A stretch of 64,000 nucleotides of DNA from Candidatus Obscuribacter sp. (GCA_016718315.1 JADKDV010000003.1:186001-250000), one strand, 5' to 3'; positions 15,666-24,161 are shown, counted from the stretch's first letter. The notes: generated by a model not told the origin, from the letters alone. Numbers and translations are program-made.

Positions 15666-17033
15666 TTATTTGGCTTTGGCTGCTGGCGCTTTACTGTTTG
15701 GCGCTACTGGCTTGCCTTGCGAAGAGGGGTTGGTGTTGTTTGGCTGAGCCCGATCTTTGATGTCGATATAATCAGGATAGGCACCGATTTTTAGAGGGGT
15801 GGTCAATTGTTTGCCGTCGCGGTAAACAGTAAATGTCAGCATGTCTCTAACTTTATGGCTGCGCACCAGGGTCTGCACATCCTTAGGTGTGAGCATCATT
15901 GTCTCGTCTATTTTGACAATGACATCTCCCGGTTGCAAATCGGCTTCTAGAGCCGGGCTATCTTTGTATACTTTTTCTATTAAGACGCCTCTGATATTAC
16001 TGGCGATACCAAGGGTTTTGGCATGGGCTTCTTTTAGTTCGCTCATACCGATACCGAGCCAGGGCCGCTCAATCACGCGGTTGTTAATGAGATCTTCGGC
16101 GACAGCTCGTGCTACATCCACCGGGATACTAAAGCCGATGTTTTGAGCGTTATCTTTGATAGCGGTATTGACGCCAACGACTTCGCCGCGCAGATTTATC
16201 AGAGGTCCGCCTGAGTTGCCTGGATTGATGGCGGCATCAGTCTGGATAAAGTTGATATTGCCGTTGATGTCTTCAACTGTGCGACCGATGGCCGAAATAA
16301 TACCGAGAGTGACAGTATGGTCGTAACCAAAAGGGTTGCCGACTGCAATGGCAAACTCGCCGGGACGCAGGTTTTGCGAACTGCCAAATTTGAGGACCGG
16401 TAAATCTTTTGAGTCTATTTTGATGACAGCAAGATCCGAAAAGTTGTCTGTACCTATTACTTTGCCTGTAAAAGATCGTTTGTCGTTGAGTGTTACTCTG
16501 ATTTCTTCAGCGTTTTTTACGACGTGGGCATTGGTCATGATATAGCCATCTTGACGAATGACAAAGCCGGTCCCAGTTTGAATTGCCCGGCGCATCTTCA
16601 TGGACTTGGGGATGAGCTTACTCATGTCCGGGCTGTCAGGGACGAGTTTGCGCCCGTTGTAATAAAAAAATCCATTGGGATCGCCAAAGGGTATTATGTC
16701 AAAAAGTGATGACACGCTTGAGGTTGAGTCGTCTGATTTTTTGACTTCGATATTTACTACCGAAGCTGCTACTTGCTCTGCTATATCGGCTATTGTGTTG
16801 CTATCAAAAGTGATTGGAGGGTTTTTGTCCCCGCCTTCATTAATACTACCAAGAGCCATTAGCGCCGCCGAGCGACTGTGGCTCAAAGGCGCTGTTGAGC
16901 TTTGTTTGGGCGATGCGACCAGCACAATGTCGCTTTCGTTTTTTGTGTTTGAAGTGTTGATTGAATCCATGGCATAAACTGCTGCAGATAGACTGCTGAT
17001 GCAAGTCAATGCTAGAAAGAATCGAACTTTCAT
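15666..17033 (-). CDS. HtrA/DegP-type serine protease with PDZ domain
   Basis: The 455 residues start with a signal sequence (MKVRFFLALTCISSLSAAVYA) and a Ser/Thr-rich linker. A trypsin-like domain of about 80-300 follows, with the triad His170 (TNAHVV), Asp200 (NFSDLAVIKID) and Ser274 (NPGNSGGPL). One PDZ domain spans about 325-410 (GVLIEKVYKDSPALEADLQ, PGDVIVKID), and the tail is Pro/Ala/Lys-rich. HtrA proteins degrade or refold misfolded envelope proteins. The single PDZ suggests a DegS/HhoA-like form. The start lies directly after the guaB3 stop, so the two are co-transcribed. The extra ~15 residues (FFYYNGRKL) before His170 are family variation. Confidence 0.9.
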   Translation of the reverse strand: MKVRFFLALTCISSLSAAVYAMDSINTSNTKNESDIVLVASPKQSSTAPLSHSRSAALMALGSINEGGDKNPPITFDSNTIADIAEQVAASVVNIEVKKSDDSTSSVSSLFDIIPFGDPNGFFYYNGRKLVPDSPDMSKLIPKSMKMRRAIQTGTGFVIRQDGYIMTNAHVVKNAEEIRVTLNDKRSFTGKVIGTDNFSDLAVIKIDSKDLPVLKFGSSQNLRPGEFAIAVGNPFGYDHTVTLGIISAIGRTVEDINGNINFIQTDAAINPGNSGGPLINLRGEVVGVNTAIKDNAQNIGFSIPVDVARAVAEDLINNRVIERPWLGIGMSELKEAHAKTLGIASNIRGVLIEKVYKDSPALEADLQPGDVIVKIDETMMLTPKDVQTLVRSHKVRDMLTFTVYRDGKQLTTPLKIGAYPDYIDIKDRAQPNNTNPSSQGKPVAPNSKAPAAKAK

Positions 17034-18236
17034 TTATTTGCGACCCATACCTAACTGTTGAGCGTTTTGATAAACTTTGCCTTCAGTCAAAATGGACGGA
17101 GCGATTATCACATCCGCTTTTTGCATATCAGCAAGGGTCTCAGCACCCAGTGTAGCCATGCTGGTTTTAAGGGCGCCGGTGAGGTTTTGTGTGCCGTCAT
17201 CAGTGGCGGCAGGGCCATTCATGATTTGTTTGAGTGAGACAGTGGTGCCCACTTTGATGCGTGTGCCGCGGGGCAGTACTGGGCTAGGCGTGGCCATGCC
17301 CCAATGATAGCCCTTGCCTGGAGCTTCTTTGGCGCGAGCAAGAGGGGAGCCAATCATTACCGCATCTGCACCACAGGCGATGGCTTTGCAGATATCGCCA
17401 CCTACTCCCATGCCACCATCGGCGATGATGGCGGGACGTTTGCCGTGGCGTACAAAGTGGTCTTCTCTGGCTTGAGCGCAATCGGCAATGGCTGTTGCCA
17501 TAGGTACGCCGATACCAAGTACTGAGCGGGATGTACAGGCCGCACCAGGTCCGACTCCGACGAGAATGCCGGCGACACCGGTTTCTAAGAGTTCGAGTGC
17601 TGTTTTGTAGATAACACAGTTACCGACAATGACAGGAATCGACATCTTTTTTGTAAATTTAGATAGATTGAGATTGGGAGTACCAAGTGCGGAGCGGTGC
17701 TCGATACCAGTCACAGTGGACTGTACAAAGAGGATATCGCAGCCTGCTTCCTGTACCAGTGGACCGTACTTTTCGGCAAAGTTTGGAGTGACCGAGACGG
17801 CAGCTACAGCACCAGATTTCTTGATTTCTTCGATACGGCTGGCCATCAATTTTTCATCGATGGGAGCTTGATAGAGCTCTTGCATTACTTCTACAAATGA
17901 GTCTTTGTCGCAGCGAGCAATTTTTTCGTAGACTTCGGTCAGATCTTTATAGCGAGTCTGTACACCTTGCAAGTTGAGTACACCCAGACCACCGAGCTCG
18001 CTCATCAAAATCGCCGTACGGGCATCAACTACCGAATCCATCGCTGAGGCGATGATGGGATTGGCAAATTTGATATTGCCAATTTCGCAAGTGATGTCGC
18101 AAAGTTCCATGTCGACTGTTTTAGAACCAGGCACCAGGGCGATTTCGTCAAAGCCATATGCTCTGCGTGTGGTTTTACCAAGTCCGATGGACATGCCAGA
18201 TGTTTGACTGCCTTCTATGGATATTTCCGAGACCAT
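17034..18236 (-). CDS. guaB3: GuaB3-type IMP dehydrogenase/GMP reductase-family protein
   Basis: The 400-residue TIM-barrel protein follows the GuaB layout but lacks CBS domains. It has RRAYGFDEIALVPGS near residue 24, NPIIASAMDSVVDARTA, the flavin/nucleotide-binding loops DGGMGVGG, and VGPGAACTSR around Cys234 at the position of the IMP-binding catalytic cysteine. This short family is common in cyanobacteria and actinobacteria beside a normal GuaB; whether it uses IMP, GMP or another nucleotide is not shown by sequence. GGGGAG precedes the ATG at 18236. It is the first gene of a unit with the htrA gene. Confidence 0.85.
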   Translation of the reverse strand: MVSEISIEGSQTSGMSIGLGKTTRRAYGFDEIALVPGSKTVDMELCDITCEIGNIKFANPIIASAMDSVVDARTAILMSELGGLGVLNLQGVQTRYKDLTEVYEKIARCDKDSFVEVMQELYQAPIDEKLMASRIEEIKKSGAVAAVSVTPNFAEKYGPLVQEAGCDILFVQSTVTGIEHRSALGTPNLNLSKFTKKMSIPVIVGNCVIYKTALELLETGVAGILVGVGPGAACTSRSVLGIGVPMATAIADCAQAREDHFVRHGKRPAIIADGGMGVGGDICKAIACGADAVMIGSPLARAKEAPGKGYHWGMATPSPVLPRGTRIKVGTTVSLKQIMNGPAATDDGTQNLTGALKTSMATLGAETLADMQKADVIIAPSILTEGKVYQNAQQLGMGRK

Positions 18237-18338
18237 TGTTTATTAGCTCCCCGTCTATTTCTGACAGCATATCTTAGCACTCAGAGGCTGTACAATTATG
18301 GGCACTGACATTGATTACATACAAGGCTAAACATAGAT

Positions 18339-19550
18339 ATGGCAACCAGCATGGCAACCGGTCCTCTTACAAGTCTTAATGTCCTGGGACTGAACAGTGG
18401 CACCTCTATGGACGGTATTGACGCCGGGCTCTTTAAAATCACCCCACTCAGTGGCGATAGACCTGCTGATGGCAAGTGCCCGGCTCTCAAAGTAGAGCTA
18501 ATCTCCAGTGAGTTGATTGCTTTTCAAGACGATCTAAAGAGCGCTCTTGAGGCGCTGGTGGCTGGTAAACAGACTGATTTGCGTACGATTTGTCTGGTTA
18601 ATAGTGCCCTGGGTCAAGTTTTTGGCGCTGCCGCCAGTAAGGTTGTGGAGCAGTCTCGTAAAAACGGGATTGATGTGGATTTAATAGGCTCCCACGGTCA
18701 GACACTATGGCATGAGCCTGTTAGCAGCAAGTTTTGGGGTGTCGATACAGCTGGCACTCTGCAACTGGGTGATCCTGCTTATGTTGCTGCACTTAGCGGT
18801 GTCACCACAGTTGGTGACTTCCGCACTTATGATATGGCTTTTGGTGGTCAGGGTGCACCACTGGTCAGTTTTGCCGATGAAGTTTTGTTTGGTCATGACG
18901 GTGAACCAGTGGGCGTGCTCAATCTAGGTGGGATAGCCAATATCACTGTGGTCAAAGACGGTGTTTCGGTGATGGCATTTGATACTGGTCCAGCTTCTGT
19001 TTTGATTGACGAAGCGATGCGTATCCTCTATCAGCTCGAATATGATAAAGACGGTCAAATTGCCACCTCTGGTCAGGTGATAGAAGCGTTTGTGGAGCAG
19101 TTTTTGAGTCAGCCGTATTTTAAGCTCACGCCTCCTAAATCTACCGGACGCGAACTCTTTGGGCGTGCCATGGCTCAAGAGCTGGTGCAAAACTGGCGCA
19201 GTCAAAATATTGCTGCCGCTGATATTGTCGCTACACTGACTGCTATAACTGCTCGCTCTATTGCCCAGTCATATCGCGATTTTATTGCTCCCCAGGTGGC
19301 TTTGAGTAAAATCGTACTGGGCGGCGGTGGTGCTTACAATGCAACTTTGATAAAGCAATTAAAAGCATACTGGCCTGGTCCACTTGTCCTGGCTGAGCAT
19401 GAGGACTTTGGTGTAAGTGCCAAGTTTAAGGAGGCATTGCTTTTTGCGTTGCTTGCTTACACCACTTATTTTGGTATCCCTAACAATGTGCCTCTCTGCA
19501 CAGGAGCCACGAGACGTGTCTGTCTCGGCAAAATTGTAAGCGCCAACTAA
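18339..19550 (+). CDS. anmK: Anhydro-N-acetylmuramic acid kinase
   Basis: The 403 residues match AnmK: LGLNSGTSMDGIDAGLF near the N-terminus (the phosphate-binding Ser/Thr loop and the catalytic Asp), then IGSHGQTLWHEP, GDFRTYDMAFGGQGAPL, NLGGIANITVV and LGGGGAYN. The enzyme opens and phosphorylates 1,6-anhydro-MurNAc from peptidoglycan turnover, giving MurNAc-6-phosphate. Finding it near htrA and with an Amidase_3 enzyme later in the window fits a cell that recycles its wall. It diverges from guaB3, and the Cys-cluster gene starts 14 bases after its stop. Confidence 0.95.
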   Translation: MATSMATGPLTSLNVLGLNSGTSMDGIDAGLFKITPLSGDRPADGKCPALKVELISSELIAFQDDLKSALEALVAGKQTDLRTICLVNSALGQVFGAAASKVVEQSRKNGIDVDLIGSHGQTLWHEPVSSKFWGVDTAGTLQLGDPAYVAALSGVTTVGDFRTYDMAFGGQGAPLVSFADEVLFGHDGEPVGVLNLGGIANITVVKDGVSVMAFDTGPASVLIDEAMRILYQLEYDKDGQIATSGQVIEAFVEQFLSQPYFKLTPPKSTGRELFGRAMAQELVQNWRSQNIAAADIVATLTAITARSIAQSYRDFIAPQVALSKIVLGGGGAYNATLIKQLKAYWPGPLVLAEHEDFGVSAKFKEALLFALLAYTTYFGIPNNVPLCTGATRRVCLGKIVSAN

Positions 19551-19563
19551 ATAGAGGTTATGC

Positions 19564-20808
19564 ATGTCGGACAGCAATCAACTGGTCATCCCAGAAGGCA
19601 TCAATTATGAGTGTACTGGCTGCGGCAAATGTTGCAGTGGCTGGTCGGTGCCGCTGACAAAGGATGACTATGAGCGGATTTCGGCTATTGACTGGGCTAG
19701 CAAAAATGAAAAGTTTGAAGGCGAGTCGCTTTTTAGAGAGCTAAAAGGTTTTGAAAAAGCCAATAGTCCTTATACTCACGCCATCAAACATGGTGATGAC
19801 GGCTTTTGCCCTTTCCTGGTCAATAATCTCTGCTATATCCACAGTACTTACGAGAGTAAGACCAAGCCCTCAATTTGTCAGCTTTTTCCCTATAACTTTA
19901 ACGAGACCCCATCAGGGTTTTTATCCACTGTCAGTTTTGTCTCAGTGGGCGCAGTTAAAAATGCCGGACGTCCTTTAAGTGAGCAAAGAGAGTATCTGGA
20001 GAGCAAACTGGCAGAGTTTAAAAGGCTCTATCCCAATCATCATCCCAACTGGTCCAAAATCGAACTGGCTAAAGAAGTACCAATCAGCTGGGAGCAATAT
20101 ATTGAGCTTGAAGAAAAAATGCTGGCCGTACTAAACCAGCGTCAAAAACCAATCAAGCTCAGACTTGCAGAGATGTCTCTTTTGATTGTTGAAAAATATC
20201 TAGCCGTCAAAGGTGGCTCTCTGCCATCAGGCAAAAATGTAATTGAGCTGAGTAGCAGTGCCCATCCCATCAAAAAAGCGGATCTGGTGCTCTTGCAAGA
20301 ATTTTATCGACTTTATTTTCCGGAGAGTCCTATTAGCCGCTCCAATATGAATTTTAGCGCCTGGCGGTTTGCTCTCTCTACCGCATCCTATGCTGTCGGT
20401 CTGGGTAGCGGGCTCACCCTCAGGGTGCCTGGGGCTGCCGTCCCGTACACTCAGGCTAAATCAATACCATTAAAGCTAGATATATTAGAAGACATACTCT
20501 ACCGTTTTGTTTATCAGCGCATTTTTGGCAAGATGTACTTTGGCGCTGGTTACGGGCAACTGAGCATCATGGTGGGTTTTCATCATCTAGTGGTGGCAGT
20601 GGTGTTAGCTGAGCTGCACGCCAGGGCGTCTGCCTTTAATAGAGGCTTCAAGGACGTGCAGGAGGCCGATATGGTCAGTACCATGCGTACCCTCGAAAAG
20701 CGACTGGGTGACAGTGCGCTGGATGGCTATGCTGCCGCCGTACTCGAATATCAGTTGCAAAGCCACGGACGCTGCCTCAGGCTATTGTCCCTTTGTGATC
20801 AGTCCTGA
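19564..20808 (+). CDS. YkgJ-type cysteine-cluster protein
   Basis: The 414-residue protein opens with a YkgJ-family cluster: YECTGCGKCCSGW near residues 14-26, CPFLVNNLCYIH and SICQLFPYNF. These give about seven cysteines, which in the family are thought to bind an Fe-S cluster or zinc. The remaining ~300 residues are alpha-helical in character, with no motif I recognise. Only the first ~140 residues match the family. An AGAGG ribosome site fixes the ATG at 19564. It probably forms a unit with anmK. Confidence 0.7.
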   Translation: MSDSNQLVIPEGINYECTGCGKCCSGWSVPLTKDDYERISAIDWASKNEKFEGESLFRELKGFEKANSPYTHAIKHGDDGFCPFLVNNLCYIHSTYESKTKPSICQLFPYNFNETPSGFLSTVSFVSVGAVKNAGRPLSEQREYLESKLAEFKRLYPNHHPNWSKIELAKEVPISWEQYIELEEKMLAVLNQRQKPIKLRLAEMSLLIVEKYLAVKGGSLPSGKNVIELSSSAHPIKKADLVLLQEFYRLYFPESPISRSNMNFSAWRFALSTASYAVGLGSGLTLRVPGAAVPYTQAKSIPLKLDILEDILYRFVYQRIFGKMYFGAGYGQLSIMVGFHHLVVAVVLAELHARASAFNRGFKDVQEADMVSTMRTLEKRLGDSALDGYAAAVLEYQLQSHGRCLRLLSLCDQS

Positions 20809-20849
20809 ATATTAAATAGGCAATTGTTAGCCAGCTAACAAAAACGCAG

Positions 20850-20878
20850 TTGACTCCCAACCCGTCCTCGCTTATTGT
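20850..20878 (+). promoter_or_regulatory. Promoter of pilin-like copy 1
   Basis: TTGACT and TATTGT are separated by exactly 17 bases. The same box pair and spacing occur before copies 2 and 4. Confidence 0.65.
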
Positions 20879-20893
20879 GAGTGCACGTTTCCA

Positions 20894-20922
20894 AGCGGTG
20901 CTCCGCTAAGACGAAGTTACTA
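20894..20922 (+). promoter_or_regulatory. Leader RNA element of copy 1
   Basis: A 5-base-pair hairpin (AGCGG, loop TGCT, CCGCT) is followed at 20914-20922 by AAGTTACTA. This is one mismatch from the AACTTACTA found at the same place in the other three leaders. It lies in the untranslated leader about 75 bases before the start codon. Confidence 0.55.
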
Positions 20923-20997
20923 TCAAACTAGTGAAAGCTTTAGGCATGTGCCAACTAGCTCTCCAGTTGTAAGCGTGCCTCAGGAGGTACTGATTTT

Positions 20998-21546
20998 ATG
21001 CGCATCCTATCCAAACTTACTATGGCTTTCTCCGCTTTGACAGTAGTTGGTGCCCTTTCTCTAGGTGCTCCAGCTCTAGCCCAAGATGCATTCGGCTCCG
21101 GCCCCGGAGGCGGTAGCAGCACTGCTGACCAATCTCTCGGTGAGATGGGTAACCAGGCTTATGGTACACAGACAACAGGCTCACAAACACAACAACTGCA
21201 ACTGGGTCAATCACCCACATTGCAAGGTGCCACCAACGGCACCATCGCTCCTCAAGGTGTAGAAGCCACTGTAGTACAAGGTGTTAACACAGCAGGTACT
21301 GTACGTGTCAACAACTTGGCTAACTTAGAGGCTTTGCTCAACATCATCGCTAACGGTATGGAAATCCTCGGCATTGCCTGGGGCGGACCTACCATGATCA
21401 TGGGCTTCATGCACATGGCTGCTGGCAGCCACGACGCCATGAAGAAAGTACTCTTCGGAGCTGCTGGTGTCACAGGTGGTCTCGCTACCCCTGGTTGCAT
21501 CAACTGGCTCGTTGCATCCGCCCGCGATGCTGCTTTGTTCAACTAA
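20998..21546 (+). CDS. Pilin-like secreted protein, tandem copy 1
   Basis: The 182-residue protein has a signal peptide ending APALA/QDAFG (28 residues), so the mature chain is 154 residues. A Gly/Ser/Gln/Thr-rich N-terminal half is followed by a hydrophobic segment at about 108-143, a short polar turn (GSHDAMKK) and a second hydrophobic segment at about 150-175. The turn and paired helices recall VirB2/TrbC pilins, with one Cys at 167 (TPGCINW); the likeness is topological and not a proven homology. AGGAGG lies ten bases before the ATG. It is translated from its own promoter, leader and terminator, and no type IV secretion genes lie nearby. Confidence 0.75.
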   Translation: MRILSKLTMAFSALTVVGALSLGAPALAQDAFGSGPGGGSSTADQSLGEMGNQAYGTQTTGSQTQQLQLGQSPTLQGATNGTIAPQGVEATVVQGVNTAGTVRVNNLANLEALLNIIANGMEILGIAWGGPTMIMGFMHMAAGSHDAMKKVLFGAAGVTGGLATPGCINWLVASARDAALFN

Positions 21547-21573
21547 CACCCGTCAGTCACACACACAAATTAC

Positions 21574-21599
21574 AAAAGGGAGGCGAAAGCCTCCCTTTT
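21574..21599 (+). terminator. Terminator after copy 1
   Basis: An 11-base-pair stem (AAAAGGGAGGC / GCCTCCCTTTT) with a GAAA loop ends in a T-rich tail. Confidence 0.9.
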
Positions 21600-21644
21600 A
21601 CTTCGACAACTTCTACAATAGAAATCTCCATTGAGGATTTTCAA

Positions 21645-22313
21645 TTGTATTTAAAGTCTTTGTTGTCACCGGCACTTCTGTCCTGTTTGCTCGTTTTGAG
21701 TCTGGCCGCTTGCCAGACCATAAGAGATTCGCCAATCGAAGAAGTCAATTCGTCACAGCTGGATTTGCCTAAAGACTTACCTTACAACCCTCTGGTCAAT
21801 AAAAGTGCGCCAATGCTAAGGCATGATGCTTTTTATGATTGCAAGATTAAGGATGGCGACAAAGAGATAGCTAATTCGGAGCGCTTTATCACCAATGGCA
21901 AGGGCTTTGTGGCTTATAGCGCCGATCCCAAGTTTGAGGGTGGCTACTACCTATTTAATTACTCTGGTCACACCAGCCTCCTGGTCGATGCCCGGGAGCA
22001 TACATTTAAGGTAGCCATGAGTGGACCGGGAGATGACATCATTAAAGCCTATCTGCGTGACCGAGACCGCAACAGTGCCCCTAAAGAGTCTGAGCTTGGT
22101 AGTAAACAAATAGGTAAATATGAATGTGTTGGCAATACCTATAAGGATGGCGACACCACAATCGAGGAATGGTTTGCTAAAAAGCCAAACCTTTTGGTCA
22201 GCCAGAAGATAACCAGACCAGGCTATGAGCTCACTCGCACCCTTACTCGCTTTAATCCATACTGTGAAACCAGTCTGCTCAGATTGCCACAGGGCTTTAC
22301 TCTTGTGAAATAA
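21645..22313 (+). CDS. Predicted lipoprotein between copies 1 and 2
   Basis: I start it at TTG 21645, because GAGG lies 8 bases upstream. A longer frame would run back into copy 1 and its terminator. The 222 residues have a lipoprotein signal (LLSCLLVLSLAACQTIRD) with a LAAC lipobox, so it is probably lipidated at that Cys. The rest is soluble, with several Lys-rich stretches (DCKIKDGDKEIANSERFI, GKYECVGNTYKDGD). I recognise no family. It lies within the four-copy array but has no sequence likeness to it, and its start lies just after the copy 1 terminator. Confidence 0.6.
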   Translation: MYLKSLLSPALLSCLLVLSLAACQTIRDSPIEEVNSSQLDLPKDLPYNPLVNKSAPMLRHDAFYDCKIKDGDKEIANSERFITNGKGFVAYSADPKFEGGYYLFNYSGHTSLLVDAREHTFKVAMSGPGDDIIKAYLRDRDRNSAPKESELGSKQIGKYECVGNTYKDGDTTIEEWFAKKPNLLVSQKITRPGYELTRTLTRFNPYCETSLLRLPQGFTLVK

Positions 22314-22358
22314 AGTAGACAAGAGAAATAATTATAGAGGAATTAATAATTTGGGTAC

Positions 22359-22387
22359 TTGACCTGGAACTATGCCTGGGTTATTGT
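22359..22387 (+). promoter_or_regulatory. Promoter of pilin-like copy 2
   Basis: TTGACC and TATTGT with a 17-base spacer, as for copies 1 and 4. Confidence 0.65.
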
Positions 22388-22391
22388 ATAG

Positions 22392-22430
22392 ACCTCGGGC
22401 TTTTCCGAGGTTTTGTCCACAAACTTACTA
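22392..22430 (+). promoter_or_regulatory. Leader RNA element of copy 2
   Basis: A 7-base-pair hairpin (ACCTCGG, loop GCTTTT, CCGAGGT) is followed at 22422-22430 by AACTTACTA. The hairpin begins 4 bases after the -10 box, so it forms the very 5' part of the transcript. The T-rich run behind it could also let it act as an attenuator. Confidence 0.6.
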
Positions 22431-22470
22431 ATTTACCTTATATATTTGCGCCTGGCGCGGGAGTTTTACT

Positions 22471-23019
22471 ATGAACATCCTCAACAAACTTACTATGGCT
22501 TTCTCCGCTTTGACAGTAGTTGGTGCCCTTTCTTTAGGTGCTCCAGCTCTAGCCCAAGATGCATTCGGTTCCGGCCCCGGAGGCGGCTCCAGCACCGCTG
22601 ACCAGTCTCTCGGTGAGATGGGTAACCAGGCATATGGCACACAAACAACTGGCTCACAAACACAACAACTACAACTGGGTCAATCACCAACATTGCAAGG
22701 TGCCACCAACGGTACCATCGCTCCTCAAGGTGTAGAAGCCACTGTAGTACAAGGTGTTAACACCGCAGGTACTGTCCGCGTTAACAACTTGGCTAACTTA
22801 GAGGCTTTGCTCAACATCATCGCTAACGGTATGGAAATCCTCGGCATTGCCTGGGGCGGACCTACCATGATCATGGGCTTCATGCACATGGCTGCTGGCA
22901 GCCACGACGCCATGAAGAAAGTACTCTTCGGAGCTGCTGGTGTCACAGGTGGTCTCGCTACCCCTGGTTGCATCAACTGGCTCGTTGCTTCTGCCCGCGA
23001 TGCTGCTTTGTTCAACTAA
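22471..23019 (+). CDS. Pilin-like secreted protein, tandem copy 2
   Basis: The 182-residue protein differs from copy 1 only at residues 2 and 5 of the signal peptide (MNILNK against MRILSK), so the mature proteins are identical. Gln/Thr-rich and hydrophobic parts, and the GSHDAMKK turn, are as in copy 1. The DNA is also nearly identical through the coding region, while upstream DNA is unrelated beyond the shared leader layout. GGGAG lies 7 bases before the ATG. Confidence 0.75.
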   Translation: MNILNKLTMAFSALTVVGALSLGAPALAQDAFGSGPGGGSSTADQSLGEMGNQAYGTQTTGSQTQQLQLGQSPTLQGATNGTIAPQGVEATVVQGVNTAGTVRVNNLANLEALLNIIANGMEILGIAWGGPTMIMGFMHMAAGSHDAMKKVLFGAAGVTGGLATPGCINWLVASARDAALFN

Positions 23020-23039
23020 GAGTTCCACAATTGACTTGG

Positions 23040-23065
23040 AGAGGGGTTCCGCAAGGAGCCCCTCT
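23040..23065 (+). terminator. Terminator after copy 2
   Basis: An 11-base-pair stem (AGAGGGGTTCC / GGAGCCCCTCT, one T-G pair) with a GCAA loop is followed by TCTTGTTTT. Confidence 0.8.
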
Positions 23066-23171
23066 TCTTGTTTTAAAACTATTTTGCAATAAGTCCAAAT
23101 AAAAGGGCGATATGTTATGTAGGCAACCGAATCGCTGTTGTAAGTCACTGTTGCAAGCCTTAAGGTGTACC

Positions 23172-23215
23172 AAGTTCGAACCTTCCACAACTCGAACTTC
23201 TCTTGCAACTTACTA
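23172..23215 (+). promoter_or_regulatory. Leader RNA element of copy 3
   Basis: An 8-base-pair stem (AAGTTCGA / TCGAACTT) with a 12-base loop containing CTTCCA is followed at 23207-23215 by AACTTACTA. Upstream promoter boxes are weak: the best pair I see is TTGTAA at 23138 and TTAAGG at 23160. Confidence 0.6.
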
Positions 23216-23250
23216 CCGTCTTTTATATGCACTCCCTGGAGGAGCCACTC

Positions 23251-23787
23251 ATGTCTATCAAATCTTTAGTAGCTGCTATGGCTGTTGTTGTTGGTGTATC
23301 GTTTGCTGCACCTGCCCTGGCGCAAGATTCATTTGGCTCCGGTCCCGGAGGTGGTAGCAGCACTGCTGACCAGTCTCTCGGTGAGATGGGTAGCCAGGCT
23401 TATGGCACACAAACAACAGGCTCACAAACACAACAACTACAACTGGGTCAGTCACCGACATTGCAAGGTGCCACCAACGGTACCATCGCTCCTCAAGGTG
23501 TAGAAGCTACTGTAGTACAAGGTGTTAACACCGCAGGTACTGTCCGGGTCAACAACTTGGCTAACTTAGAGGCTTTGCTCAACATCATTGCTAACGGTAT
23601 GGAAATCCTCGGTATTGCCTGGGGCGGACCTACAATGATCATGGGCTTCATGCACATGGCTGCTGGTTCACAGGACGCTATGAAAAAAGTCCTCTTCGGA
23701 GCTGCTGGTGTTACGGGCGGTCTTGCCACCCCCGGTTGTATCAACTGGCTCGTTGCCTCCGCTCGCGACGCTGCTTTGTTCAACTAA
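23251..23787 (+). CDS. Pilin-like secreted protein, tandem copy 3
   Basis: I start at ATG 23251 (MSIKSLVAA), as GGAGGAG lies 6 bases upstream and the resulting 178 residues match the length of copy 4. A 24-residue signal peptide differs from copies 1 and 2 but resembles copy 4. The 154-residue mature part carries three changes: Ser for Ala at residue 3, Ser in MGSQ, and Gln for His in the polar turn (GSQDAMKK). It also has the most silent differences of the four. No other gene lies between its leader and its terminator. Confidence 0.75.
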   Translation: MSIKSLVAAMAVVVGVSFAAPALAQDSFGSGPGGGSSTADQSLGEMGSQAYGTQTTGSQTQQLQLGQSPTLQGATNGTIAPQGVEATVVQGVNTAGTVRVNNLANLEALLNIIANGMEILGIAWGGPTMIMGFMHMAAGSQDAMKKVLFGAAGVTGGLATPGCINWLVASARDAALFN

Positions 23788-23809
23788 GTCATTTACACAC
23801 ACACACAGC

Positions 23810-23841
23810 AAAAGGGACTCCCTCAGAGGGGGTCCCTTTTA
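23810..23841 (+). terminator. Terminator after copy 3
   Basis: A 13-base-pair stem (23810-23822 with 23829-23841, one T-G pair) with a six-base loop ends in TTTT. A CA-dinucleotide run precedes it, as before the copy 1 terminator. Confidence 0.85.
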
Positions 23842-24049
23842 CTTTGCTTTAGTTCTCTGACTTCTTTATCTCTTACAGATCTATTAGTACGTTCTATTTG
23901 GATTACTGGTGGTCCTTAGCTGACCGTAAATGTCAGTTAGTCTAAATTCTACGCCCCACCATTGGCAGTCTGAGAGAACGGCTTCTGGAGCAGGTTTGGA
24001 TCAATCAAAATAAATTTGGAAAAGTGTAATTCAGACAACAAAAGCGCGC

Positions 24050-24078
24050 TTGACTTCGCCCTTGCCAAAGCTTATTCT
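24050..24078 (+). promoter_or_regulatory. Promoter of pilin-like copy 4
   Basis: TTGACT and TATTCT with a 17-base spacer match the promoters of copies 1 and 2. Confidence 0.65.
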
Positions 24079-24084
24079 GTACTC

Positions 24085-24131
24085 GATTCGAATCTTCCAT
24101 ATCTCGAATCCGCAGTTCTTCAAACTTACTA
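24085..24131 (+). promoter_or_regulatory. Leader RNA element of copy 4
   Basis: A 7-base-pair stem (GATTCGA / TCGAATC) with a 12-base loop sharing CTTCCA with copy 3 is followed at 24123-24131 by AACTTACTA. Compared with copy 3, a G-C pair is replaced by an A-T pair in the stem, a compensatory change. Confidence 0.6.
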
Positions 24132-24161
24132 AATCTCAAGCATTTCCTGGAGGAGCACTCT

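Noticed and set aside
23112..23357. Short plus-strand frame across the copy 3 leader
   Set aside because: It overlaps the leader hairpin, AACTTACTA element and start region of copy 3, and has no ribosome site.
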